Source of the DNA: Micromonospora sediminimaris
Lineage (GTDB): Bacteria; Actinomycetota; Actinomycetes; Mycobacteriales; Micromonosporaceae
Reading direction: 5' to 3'
Length of the DNA stretch: 64,000 nucleotides
Assembly: GCA_900112325.1 (NCBI GenBank)
Contig: FOLJ01000014.1
Coordinates: forward strand, 62,001 to 126,000
A program made the translations under genes and the position numbers. Positions 1 through 7,568 of this stretch are shown piece by piece; the stretch's first letter is position 1; each line of letters begins with the position of its first letter. The notes below the pieces were generated by a model, which saw only the letters and a list, made by a program, of their open reading frames with translations, made no database searches and was not told where the DNA came from.

Positions 1-1017
1 CGGGTGCGGCTCCCCGGTGAGGCCGGCGAGGGCGGTGGCGATTTCTTGGATTTCGGCGCGTACGTAGGTCATGGTTGTGCTGGCGCCGTTGCTGCCGGCG
101 TGTCCGGCGTAGGCGCGGGCTACCGCGTAGCTGAAGGTGCGTTCGACCCAGGTGAGGGTGGTGTGGCGCAGCCAGTGGGTGCTGACCTGCTGCGCCGCAG
201 CCCAGGGCAGGTGAGCGCCGATGCGCTGCCACAGATGGTCGTAACGGCGGTAGGTCAACGGTCGGCCGTTTCGGTAGCGCAGCAGACTTCCGTTGCGGTC
301 ATCATCGCCACGTTCGGCGTGGTGTGCCAGCAGGTGCTGCATCAGGGGCGGTGAGACCGGCTGCCAGCGGAAGGTGCCGCCCTTTTCTCGTAGGTAGATC
401 AAGCACTGGTCCGGATCCAGGTCTCGCGGGCGCAGCGCCAGCGCCCCGCCGCGGCGGCAGGCGGTTTCCAGATGCAGTCGGATCAGCAGGCCATCCAGGC
501 GTGGGTCGTTGCCGGTGGTCGTGGCGATGTGGATGATCTCAGCCAGCTGCGCCTCCGGGACAGCACGGCGGATGCTGGCCAGCCGGCGGGGCTTGGCCAC
601 CTTGGCGGCGGGGTTGTCGGCTTCCCGGATCAGCCCATCCATGACCGCATGCCGGTAGATGCAGCGCATGGCGGCGATGAGGTGTTCGGCTGCGGTACGG
701 CCACCGCGCGTGTTGCGGCGCACGACCACATCGCTGCGGATGTTCTCGGCCAGCCGTTTGATCTCTAGGGGCGTCGGCTCGGTGATTCGCCGTTTGCCCC
801 AGTGGTGGCAGATGCGTCGCCAGTACGAGCCGTAGACCCGGCGGGTACCGGGTGAGACAGCCTCGGCAACCTGGCCGACGTACTCCTCGAACGTCGGCAC
901 CGCCACCGACGCCGCCGTCGTCTCGGTGAGCAGTTGCTCAGGGGTGATACCCAGTTGCTTGAGCAGACTCCGCAGTGTCTCCAACTGTGCATTGCGGTGA
1001 TCCATCGGCGTGGTCAT
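1..1017 (-). CDS. Tyrosine recombinase/integrase (3' end beyond window)
   Basis: Site-specific recombinase of the phage-integrase (tyrosine recombinase) family; it would integrate and excise the element. I translated 339 codons without a stop, so the gene runs off the left edge. It has an N-terminal SAM-like core-binding region (about residues 40-135) and a C-terminal catalytic domain. The catalytic set is complete: Arg in ETACRRGGAL (about 188), HWLRH (H281, R284), AGHAG (H306) and the nucleophile in TMTYVRA (Y318). The ATG at 1017 overlaps the stop of the AbrB-fold gene as ATGA, so it is the last gene of a six-gene coupled operon. The stop codon should lie within a few dozen bases to the left; the attachment site is probably there too (inference). 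Confidence 0.9.
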   Translation of the reverse strand, partial: MTTPMDHRNAQLETLRSLLKQLGITPEQLLTETTAASVAVPTFEEYVGQVAEAVSPGTRRVYGSYWRRICHHWGKRRITEPTPLEIKRLAENIRSDVVVRRNTRGGRTAAEHLIAAMRCIYRHAVMDGLIREADNPAAKVAKPRRLASIRRAVPEAQLAEIIHIATTTGNDPRLDGLLIRLHLETACRRGGALALRPRDLDPDQCLIYLREKGGTFRWQPVSPPLMQHLLAHHAERGDDDRNGSLLRYRNGRPLTYRRYDHLWQRIGAHLPWAAAQQVSTHWLRHTTLTWVERTFSYAVARAYAGHAGSNGASTTMTYVRAEIQEIATALAGLTGEPHP

Positions 1018-1625
1018 CGTCGCGCCTGGCTGTCGTCTGGCTGGCGGTAGAGGACAACCATGGCGTCCACTGCGGCCATCGGAATCACCAGTAGTTCGTT
1101 GCGCTGCCGGTTTGCGGTGACCAGCACCCGGTCTCCGGTGACGATCCCGCATCTGCGGCGGACGGCGAGCGGAAGTCGCAGATGGCCGCGCCGGTCGACT
1201 CGGCCGTTGCCACTGGTGCGGGCGACGACAATCAGGCCAAATTCATTCACGAACATCACCGCCTGCCCTGCGCGCCAACCCATGAACGCAAGTACGGATC
1301 GATCGGCAAGCCGTCCATCGCGGTCGACTGGTGTGACTACGCAGCGGACGTCAGTTCCGCGCTCAGTGTCCACAAGCGCTGGAATCGGCAGCGCCGGTGA
1401 CGGTTGTAGGTATTCGCCGGCGGATGCCTGCACGAACCGACCTACACCAACAGCGTTCCGCCCATGCGGCAGTGGTTCGTGCAGTACGAAACCTCTGTCC
1501 AGCGGAGCGACGTCCGGTCCAGTTACGGCCTTCCCCTTCAACGCTCCTCGGGTCGGAAGGGTTTTCGCGTCTGTGATGCCATCGGGCCGCTTGACGGTTT
1601 GGGTGGGCTGGGAGCGGCCGGTCAC
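1014..1625 (-). CDS. AbrB/SpoVT-fold DNA-binding protein
   Basis: Predicted swapped-hairpin (AbrB/MazE) DNA-binding regulator of about 203 aa. The C-terminal part has the typical pattern of this fold: a GRVDRRGHLRLP strand-turn, then a basic helix (AVRRRCGI) and a GDRVLVTA strand. The N-terminal two thirds are not recognised but include a second beta-rich block (WRAGQAVMFVNEFG). The start is a GTG at 1625 that overlaps the methyltransferase stop as GTGA; the frame stays open further upstream, but only as a shadow of that gene. Its stop overlaps the integrase ATG. A regulator between a methyltransferase and an integrase is well placed to control integrase level or its own operon (inference). 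Confidence 0.8.
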   Translation of the reverse strand: MTGRSQPTQTVKRPDGITDAKTLPTRGALKGKAVTGPDVAPLDRGFVLHEPLPHGRNAVGVGRFVQASAGEYLQPSPALPIPALVDTERGTDVRCVVTPVDRDGRLADRSVLAFMGWRAGQAVMFVNEFGLIVVARTSGNGRVDRRGHLRLPLAVRRRCGIVTGDRVLVTANRQRNELLVIPMAAVDAMVVLYRQPDDSQARR

Positions 1626-2719
1626 GGATGCCTGCCGTGCTGTCGCGGCGTATCGATTCGGTCGAGGGCTATGTCGTGGTAGCCGGCGTTGATGTCGATG
1701 CCGATGTATGTACGGCCGAGTTGCAGTGCGGCGAGGCCGGTGGTGCCGGCGCCGCTGAACGGGTCGAGGGTGACACCGCCGGGCGGAGAGCCGGCGATGA
1801 TGGCGCGTAGGGGTATGTCGATCGGGTAGACGGCGAAGTGCGCTTCCCGGAAGGGGCGGGTGGGAATCGAGCAAACTGATCCTGGGCTCTTGCCTCGGGG
1901 GTGGTGGCTGCGGTGGGCGCGCCCGTTGGCGAGGAGGTTGTTGCGGGCCGTGTTGCTGCGGTGGGCAGCAGGGTCGGTGACGTACTTGGGCTGGTTCGCG
2001 CCGTAGGGCGTGACGCCTCTCCGACGGGCGGTGGCCCCGATGCCGCCCTGGGTTCCTTTGCGGCGGCCGCCGATGATCCTGGTTCCATCCAGCGCCTCGG
2101 GCCGCGATAGAGGGACGCGGATGGCGTCGAGGTAGAAGTAGTAGAAGCGTGATCGGGCCAGGATGAAGATGTACTCGTGGGAGCAGGATGGCCGGTCTCG
2201 TACGCTTTCCGGGATTGCGTTGGGTTTGTGCCAGACGACAGCTTGGCGAAGGATCCACTGCCGGGTGTCTTGCAGCGCGAGAGCGACCCTCCATGGGATG
2301 CCGATCAAATTCTTGGCGGGGAGGATGTCCTGGGTGCGGAGGCGGACGAGCCTGGGCTGGGTGGTGTCGGGGCTGCGGTAGCCGGAGTACGTGCCGCTTT
2401 GGGGTGCGCCGCCGGAGTTGAGGCTGTACGAGTCGCCGAGGACCAGCCAGAGCGTGCCGGTGGGTTTGAGGACCCGGGGGACGTGCCCGAAGACGTTGAC
2501 CATCGTGTTGACGTAGTCCTGGGGCGTGGGTTCGAGTCCGTACTGGCCGGGCTGGCGGTAGTCCCGCAGCCCGTAGTACGGCGGGCTGGTGACCACGATG
2601 TCGACGCTTGCCGCGGGCAGGGTCGCGAGGACCTGCTGGGCATCGCCGGTGTAGAGGGTGACCTTCTCGTCCCGGTGGTACAGGAACCGGTCGGACGGGT
2701 CGGTGTGGTGGCTGGTCAT
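1622..2719 (-). CDS. N4/N6 DNA methyltransferase (TSPPY type)
   Basis: SAM-dependent DNA amino-methyltransferase, 365 aa. The catalytic motif IV TSPPYYG is at residues 44-50 and the SAM-binding motif DPFSGAGTTG at about 319-328. That order (IV before I) is that of beta-class N4-cytosine/N6-adenine enzymes. The central part, with VVWHKPN and a variable region around residues 220-290, would be the target-recognition portion. No restriction endonuclease is encoded beside it, so it looks like an orphan enzyme protecting or epigenetically marking the element (inference). The ATG at 2719 overlaps the preceding stop as ATGA. Confidence 0.9.
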   Translation of the reverse strand: MTSHHTDPSDRFLYHRDEKVTLYTGDAQQVLATLPAASVDIVVTSPPYYGLRDYRQPGQYGLEPTPQDYVNTMVNVFGHVPRVLKPTGTLWLVLGDSYSLNSGGAPQSGTYSGYRSPDTTQPRLVRLRTQDILPAKNLIGIPWRVALALQDTRQWILRQAVVWHKPNAIPESVRDRPSCSHEYIFILARSRFYYFYLDAIRVPLSRPEALDGTRIIGGRRKGTQGGIGATARRRGVTPYGANQPKYVTDPAAHRSNTARNNLLANGRAHRSHHPRGKSPGSVCSIPTRPFREAHFAVYPIDIPLRAIIAGSPPGGVTLDPFSGAGTTGLAALQLGRTYIGIDINAGYHDIALDRIDTPRQHGRHP

Positions 2720-3255
2720 CCGGCCTCGCCCCGCCGTCGTGGCCGGTGCGGCCTTCTGGGTTGACGGGTCCAGTCGGGGGTGGTCACCTGCCAGCGCGTA
2801 CGAGCGATGTGGTCGGTGCCGTGCGGCGTTCGGGGTCGGCTTGGCCGGTCCCAGCCGGGCGTGGCGGGCAGGTCGGCCACGGCGGTCCAGCCGGCCGCGC
2901 GGAGGCTGGTGCCGGGCTCGTCGGCGCGGGTGTAGGTGATCATCCGCTGGTAGCCCATGTGGCGGGCGACGCGCCAGGCGGCGGACAGCAGGACGAAGCA
3001 GGCGTTGCGGGATCCGTCCGTGGCCAGGCGGGTGATCTCGGCGGTGAGTCCGTCGTCGAGGTGACGGACAAGCGGTCGCCCGACCACCGCAACCCCGAGG
3101 AGCACACCGGCATGGCTGGTCAGCCCGAGAGAAAACTTGTGACCCTGCGGTGGGGTGAGCTGGCGGTGATGGGTGGTGATGAAGTCTCTGGCCGCCCGGT
3201 AACTGATCGAGCGCACGCGGGGGCGGGCAGCACGGCGGTGCGGGCTGGCAATCAT
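2716..3255 (-). CDS. XF1762-like (GNAT-like) protein
   Basis: About 179 aa. The core (SYRAARDFITTHHRQLTPPQ, then KFSLGL, VGRPLVRHLDDG, ITRLATDG, AWRVARHMGY, YTRADEPGTSLRAAGW) is the pattern of the XF1762 family, small proteins of mobile elements with a GNAT-like fold. Biochemical role unknown. I chose the ATG at 3255, where it overlaps the upstream methyltransferase stop as ATGA; the open frame extends to 3360 but that part is antisense-like noise inside the neighbour. It lies between two DNA methyltransferases in one coupled operon, suggesting a role with nucleic-acid modification (inference). Confidence 0.75.
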   Translation of the reverse strand: MIASPHRRAARPRVRSISYRAARDFITTHHRQLTPPQGHKFSLGLTSHAGVLLGVAVVGRPLVRHLDDGLTAEITRLATDGSRNACFVLLSAAWRVARHMGYQRMITYTRADEPGTSLRAAGWTAVADLPATPGWDRPSRPRTPHGTDHIARTRWQVTTPDWTRQPRRPHRPRRRGEAG

Positions 3256-4091
3256 GGGCGCACTCCGTGTTGGTCGGGTGCCACCAGGTCTGCGGACGGC
3301 TGGTGCCGGAAGACGTAGATGTCCTCGTAGGCGCTCGTGTGGACAGACAGGTCGTCCCACAGTGGGGCGGTCGTTGCGGGCGGGCGGACTGGCGACGTGG
3401 GGACGAGTCGGTCGTCGTGGGCGTCGGCGAGCAGGCCGATGGTGTGCTCGATGAGCGTCAGACCAGCTCCGGCGCCGGCGGCGGGGATCGCGTCCGGCGC
3501 TTCAACTGCTGGGTGGTTGGGGTGGCGGCGGAGGGTGACCACGACGGTGGCGTCCGGTCGCAGCAGCGGCAGACAGCCGGTGAGTACGGCGGTCATGCCG
3601 GCGGCGAGGTCGACACGGCGGGTGCGGTTCGCGACACGGCCCTGCAGGGGGCGTCCGTGCGGCGGTGAGGTCACCACCAGCGCGACACGTCCCCGCAGCG
3701 CGGACGGCAGCACGTCCGACAGGGCGGTCGCGTCGCCGGCCAGGACCATGCCCTGCCCGGTGCCGCCGGCGCGGTTCGCGCGGTGCAGGTTCGCTTGGGC
3801 CAGTCGCACCCAGTCCGGCTCGTAATCGACCCCGATCGTGTCGCGACCCGCCGCCACCGCTTCGATCAGCGTGGTGCCGACACCGGCCAGGGGGTCGAGG
3901 ACGAGGTCGCCGGGCTGGCTGTATCGGATGATCGCGGCGGTGGCCAGGTCGGGCCACATCCGTTGCGGGTGTGCGGCCGAGCCGGGGACGTACTTCCCGC
4001 GCCGTTGGGCGGCGACCGGGCGTTGGCCGAGCAGCCACACCGACCGTTGGGGCGGCGACATCAACGACGCGCTGAGCTGTCTGTCAGCCAT
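3252..4091 (-). CDS. SAM-dependent DNA methyltransferase-like protein
   Basis: 279 aa. The SAM-binding loop DPLAGVGTT is at residues 66-74, followed by GVDYEPDW (motif II-like acidic turn) and a catalytic-type motif TSPPHG at 141-146. The usual Tyr of TSPPY is His here, so activity or base specificity may differ from the neighbour at 1622-2719. Motif I precedes motif IV, unlike that neighbour, so the two are not recent duplicates. Starts at ATG 4091, overlapping the upstream gene by 8 bases. Confidence 0.8.
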   Translation of the reverse strand: MADRQLSASLMSPPQRSVWLLGQRPVAAQRRGKYVPGSAAHPQRMWPDLATAAIIRYSQPGDLVLDPLAGVGTTLIEAVAAGRDTIGVDYEPDWVRLAQANLHRANRAGGTGQGMVLAGDATALSDVLPSALRGRVALVVTSPPHGRPLQGRVANRTRRVDLAAGMTAVLTGCLPLLRPDATVVVTLRRHPNHPAVEAPDAIPAAGAGAGLTLIEHTIGLLADAHDDRLVPTSPVRPPATTAPLWDDLSVHTSAYEDIYVFRHQPSADLVAPDQHGVRP

Positions 4092-4800
4092 GGCGGCCTG
4101 CCGCCACTACGAACACGAGGACATCGACGCGCACAGGGCGGCCGGTCGCCGTATCCCTGGAGGTGGTGTCGTCCTCGGGCGTGGTGTCGCTGCCGTTGAC
4201 AGCGGTGGGGACGGTGATCACGATGATGCGTTGCAGGTGGCGCATGCCGCCGGAGCGGGCTTCGGGGATCAATCGGCGAGCCTGTTCGGGGTAGCTGCCG
4301 CCGTCCTGGGTCGGGTCGACGATGAGTACGGCGAAGCCGTCCGGGGTGACCACCAGCCGGAACGCGCGGAACAGATCCGCCACAGCCTCGGCCGCGGGGT
4401 GCGGTCGGGGCCACCGCAGCACGACCAGGTCCACCTGGGCGGCGTCGATGTCGGCGAGGTCGGCGGGCTGGGTCACGGGCAGGTACAGGCGGCCGGTCGC
4501 CGCGGCGGCTTCCCGTATGGCGGGGTCGCCGTCGAAGTCGACCACGGCCGCGTCGCGGCGGCTGTAGGTGACGACGAGCCGCCGCGCCAGCCGCTGCTGG
4601 GTCGCCTTGTCGTTGTCGCCGTCCGTGCCGACGGCACGCCAGATCGAGATCGGCACTGGCGGGCCGTCGGTGAGGTCCACCCGGAGGAAGTCGCGGTACG
4701 CGACCCCATTGGGTGGGTGCGTGTCGCGACTCGCTTGTTTGCCGCGTTGCGGCTGAGGCGACTCGCCGGGGTGTGCGGGTGTTGCGAAGGGTTCGGTCAT
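4084..4800 (-). CDS. Conserved hypothetical, first gene of methyltransferase-integrase operon
   Basis: 238 aa from the ATG at 4800. I do not recognise a named family. The middle (AAVVDFDGDPAIREAA, then DLVVLRWPRP and VTPDGFAVLIVDP) alternates strands and helices like a Rossmann methyltransferase, but there is no glycine loop and no catalytic motif IV, so it may be a degenerate methyltransferase-like partner. It is the promoter-proximal gene of the six-gene leftward operon, facing the repeat-rich noncoding region 4801-5468. Confidence 0.6.
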   Translation of the reverse strand: MTEPFATPAHPGESPQPQRGKQASRDTHPPNGVAYRDFLRVDLTDGPPVPISIWRAVGTDGDNDKATQQRLARRLVVTYSRRDAAVVDFDGDPAIREAAAATGRLYLPVTQPADLADIDAAQVDLVVLRWPRPHPAAEAVADLFRAFRLVVTPDGFAVLIVDPTQDGGSYPEQARRLIPEARSGGMRHLQRIIVITVPTAVNGSDTTPEDDTTSRDTATGRPVRVDVLVFVVAAGRHG

Positions 4801-4890
4801 CGGCGGGTGGCTTCCACCGGCTGGCCCGTGCTCACGACTCCCAATAGGGCAACCGGACCCCGATGTGCGGGGGCCGTCCGGCTCTCCCGG

Positions 4891-5406
4891 CCAACAGCAA
4901 CCAACAGCGACGCGGGCCGGCAGGACCGTTGGCCAACCGGCCGCCAGTTGGGTCGGGCCGCTCAACCCAACATCCTGCCTAGAGTCCGGGCTGGTTCAGC
5001 CCAACCGCGGCCTGGCGCCACCCAACGGCGTGAGACAGCGGACCCAACAGGCGATGCCCCGCCCGGCCTTAGGCATTCAGCCGATCGGCAGGGTCGACTC
5101 TGCCGGCGACACCGCCAGCTTGCAGGCCCGAGCGCCGGGCGGTGCGCTCTGTCGGGTCGACTGTGTACACCCGGTGAGACAGCAAGAAACCCGGCCGCTG
5201 CCGTTGTTGGACAAGAACCTGGTTAACAGCGGCCAACAGGGCATTGAGCTGAACCAACAGCCGGCGCCGTCCACGCGCGTGAACTCCGGCCGTTCGTAAA
5301 CTGCGCCGGACCGTCGAGCATGCAGGGCCCCGACCTGTACCCAACACGTCCGTACCCGATACACCCACCATTCACCATCCATCGGCGCACTCCGATTGCT
5401 GTTGGG
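4891..5406. repeat. Cluster of CCAACAG motifs in divergent control region
   Basis: The 670-bp gap between the leftward operon (start 4800) and the rightward gene (start 5469) holds no gene. It has CCAACAG at 4891, 4901, 5044, 5233 and 5254 and its complement CTGTTGG at 5399, plus degenerate CCCAAC/CCAACC copies near 4933, 4976, 5000 and 5021. The same 7-mer recurs in the noncoding stretches at 10278-10342, 17750 and 22125-22251. This looks like a multi-copy binding site for an element-encoded regulator, or iterons (inference). Confidence 0.6.
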
Positions 5407-5468
5407 TTGGTGTGAGTGGATGAGCCGTGCCATTCGGTACAGCGCTTCGGAGCCCCCGGGAGAGGTTC

Positions 5469-6263
5469 ATGCCGTCCACCTCCATCCGTCTGTCACCGCT
5501 CGACGCCCACCAACGCGCCTTCGATCTCCTCGTCCGCCGGCCCGTACCGATCGCTTTCGACGGCCGCGGCATCCCCGGCTGCCCGCCGCGGCTCATGGCC
5601 CTGGACGAACTGAAGGCCTTCCTGCTGAACCGCGACACCGCACCGCAGGTCCGCGACACGGTGTGGCGGGAGCTGGTCGTACGGGCCCGCCGTGACGGCG
5701 CCGGCTGGGGCATCGGCGCGATCGGCATCGCCCTACCTGGCCTACGCAAGCGGGCCGGTAACATCACCCGCGGCTTCCACCGCGACGTCGAGGACATCGA
5801 CGCGGAGATGCTCAAGACCTTCTGGGAACAACTCCTGGAACGCGTCGACGCCGACCAGCGCCGCGTACTCGGGCGCATGCTCGACGCCGCCGAACGCGCC
5901 GGACTCAAGATTCGCTACGCCGACGTCACCACCGACCCGCTCGACAGCGAACCCGCCGGCCCCCGCACACCACTACAGCCGTGGGACCACCCCGACTTCG
6001 TCCTCGCACGGGCCGTTGCCATCGGCGTGATCGACGCCGACGACGCGAACATCATCGCCGAGACCCGACTTGAAGGCGCCTCCGTCCAGGTCGCCGCCGC
6101 CCGCCGCGGCATCCAGGGCCAACTCGCCTCACACTGGCGCGACCAAGCCGAAAAGCGCCTGATCAACGCCATCCGCAAGGGCGAACTCGCCCACGTGCGG
6201 CTACGGCCACATCCCGCCAAACCTATCCATCGGACGACGCTGATGGCATGGCCCGGCGAGTAG
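5469..6263 (+). CDS. Sigma-factor-like helical protein, function unproven
   Basis: 264 aa from the ATG at 5469, which follows a GGGAGAGG ribosome-binding site; the frame opens earlier but without a signal. All-helical. A first block (VWRELVVRARRDG, then RKRAGNITRGFHRDVEDIDAEM) resembles sigma-70 region 2. A second block (VAIGVIDADDANIIAETRLEG, then VAAARRGIQGQLASHWRDQAEKRL) looks like a helix-turn-helix similar in layout to region 4. Family assignment is my inference; an unknown element regulator is the safe description. It is transcribed divergently from the methyltransferase operon across the CCAACAG cluster. Confidence 0.6.
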   Translation: MPSTSIRLSPLDAHQRAFDLLVRRPVPIAFDGRGIPGCPPRLMALDELKAFLLNRDTAPQVRDTVWRELVVRARRDGAGWGIGAIGIALPGLRKRAGNITRGFHRDVEDIDAEMLKTFWEQLLERVDADQRRVLGRMLDAAERAGLKIRYADVTTDPLDSEPAGPRTPLQPWDHPDFVLARAVAIGVIDADDANIIAETRLEGASVQVAAARRGIQGQLASHWRDQAEKRLINAIRKGELAHVRLRPHPAKPIHRTTLMAWPGE

Positions 6264-6365
6264 GCCCACCCGGGAATGCGGAACAGGCCCTCTCGGTGGT
6301 GATGTCGTCCAGAGCAGCAACGGCCGAGCCATGTGCCGGCCGCCGGCCGTCGAAGGGCGAGCCCT

Positions 6366-6854
6366 ATGGTGGCGCTGGCGCAGCCTGAGATCCACGCGAA
6401 CGATCTGCTGCTTGGCTCCTGGCAGCTGTCGGATCGCCGCGCTGCCGTGGCTGCCTACGCGGACCCGACCATTCAGCGCTGGTACTGCTCGGCCTACCGC
6501 GGCTGGCTGCGCGAGTGGAGCGAAGTTAGGCAGCGCTCCGCCAGCGACATCGCCGCCGACCTCGCACTCACCCCCGAAGCCGTCCGCCGGAACCTGATCC
6601 GATTCGGCATCCCCCGGCGGCCCGCAAGGCTTCGCCACCATTGCCGCATGGTGCGGCAGGTCTACGGCAGCAAGCTGGTCACGGATACGACGGGCCTACA
6701 GCCGGTATCCCGCGTCCAGCAGCGACTTCAACACGCTCCGCGGCAGCCACCTCGTCGCCGATCGATGCTGTCCCGGCCGGAAGACGCGGTAAGCGACGCA
6801 ATCTTGAGAAGGACCCAGCGACGTGACCGCGAAAACCGATCATGCCGTCCCTGA
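6366..6854 (+). CDS. Small helix-turn-helix-like protein, possibly decayed
   Basis: 162 aa from ATG 6366 (weak GAAGGG site upstream). Residues about 60-95 (SASDIAADLALTPEAVRRNL) look like a helix-turn-helix. The preceding DPTIQRWYCSAY is reminiscent of the start of some acetyltransferases. The last 60 residues are Arg/Gln-rich and look like out-of-frame DNA, so the true gene may have lost its end. Function unknown. Confidence 0.4.
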   Translation: MVALAQPEIHANDLLLGSWQLSDRRAAVAAYADPTIQRWYCSAYRGWLREWSEVRQRSASDIAADLALTPEAVRRNLIRFGIPRRPARLRHHCRMVRQVYGSKLVTDTTGLQPVSRVQQRLQHAPRQPPRRRSMLSRPEDAVSDAILRRTQRRDRENRSCRP

Positions 6855-6962
6855 TCAGGGCAACCGCCAGCGACATCGCTGGCGCAAACCTACACCAGCG
6901 GAGCGCCTATCCCTGGGAAACCTGGTGCAGAGATGCGGATCGAAGCTGCGACACTTGCTTTC

Positions 6963-7229
6963 ATGAAGCCACCGCTGTGCCTCGTCTGTGGATCAACCGA
7001 CAGCGCTACCCAATTCACCGTGGTGAACTTCGCCGTCAACGACCATGAGAGAGCAGGACTCGAAGCGCGCAGAGCCGTCGGCTGGGTCGGCCACCCGGAA
7101 AACGCCTACTGGTTCTGCGCCGAACACCTCCACTTCGGCACCGAACGCCGGTCGATGCACTGGCGCGACGCCGTCGCCGAGATCAGCGCCGTCACCGACG
7201 GGTACCCCCGTCGCCTACCGTGGTCCTAA
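6963..7229 (+). CDS. Small putative zinc-binding protein
   Basis: 88 aa. CLVCGS near the N-terminus and WFCAEHLHFG in the middle give Cys/His residues suited to one zinc site, as in small HNH-like or zinc-finger proteins. No catalytic motif seen. ATG 6963 is preferred over 6933 because the conserved-looking sequence starts with the CxxC. Stands alone upstream of the tRNA pair. Confidence 0.6.
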   Translation: MKPPLCLVCGSTDSATQFTVVNFAVNDHERAGLEARRAVGWVGHPENAYWFCAEHLHFGTERRSMHWRDAVAEISAVTDGYPRRLPWS

Positions 7230-7388
7230 TCACCCTCGCCGTCCTCGAGCTCCCGGACGCCGCAGGGCGGTCCTCGGTCACGATATGGCGGCACGTCGAC
7301 GCACGGGCCGCGCCGGTCGAGGTCAACACCATGCAGGCGTAAACGGTTGGCGGCATGGTGATCGGCGTCGCTACGATGCGTCGTGGTG

Positions 7389-7461
7389 GGGCCCGTAGCG
7401 CAGAGGTAGTCGCGTCGCTATTACATGGCGGAGGATGCCGGTTCGAGTCCGGTCGGGTCCC
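7389..7461 (+). tRNA. tRNA-Val (anticodon TAC)
   Basis: Cloverleaf folded by hand: acceptor GGGCCCG with CGGGTCC (one G-T pair), TA at positions 8-9, a short D arm, anticodon stem TCGCT/GGCGG with loop ATTACAT, variable AGGAT, and T arm GCCGG-TTCGAGT-CCGGT. The anticodon is TAC at 7422-7424. CCA is not encoded in the expected form. The D stem is only 3 bp and the stems contain G-T pairs, so it may be a divergent element-borne tRNA. Confidence 0.75.
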
Positions 7462-7473
7462 ACCCCCGTCGCG

Positions 7474-7546
7474 TGGTCGGTAGCGCAGAGGTCGACGCGC
7501 CGCCCTCTCAAGGCGGAGGACACCGGTTCGAATCCGGTCCGTCCAC
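7474..7546 (+). tRNA. tRNA-Glu (anticodon CTC)
   Basis: Folds with anticodon stem CCGCC/GGCGG around loop CTCTCAA (anticodon CTC), T arm ACCGG-TTCGAAT-CCGGT and acceptor TGGTCGG with CCGTCCA (one T-T mismatch in the fourth pair). Lies 12 bp after the tRNA-Val with the same orientation. The mismatch and the short D arm again suggest a divergent, mobile-element tRNA; functionality is not certain. Confidence 0.7.
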
Positions 7547-7568
7547 GTCGACTGGTTGGTGAGGCACG

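Noticed and set aside
1060..1692. Plus-strand open frame over the AbrB-fold gene
   Set aside because: Antisense to a gene fixed by stop/start overlaps on both sides.
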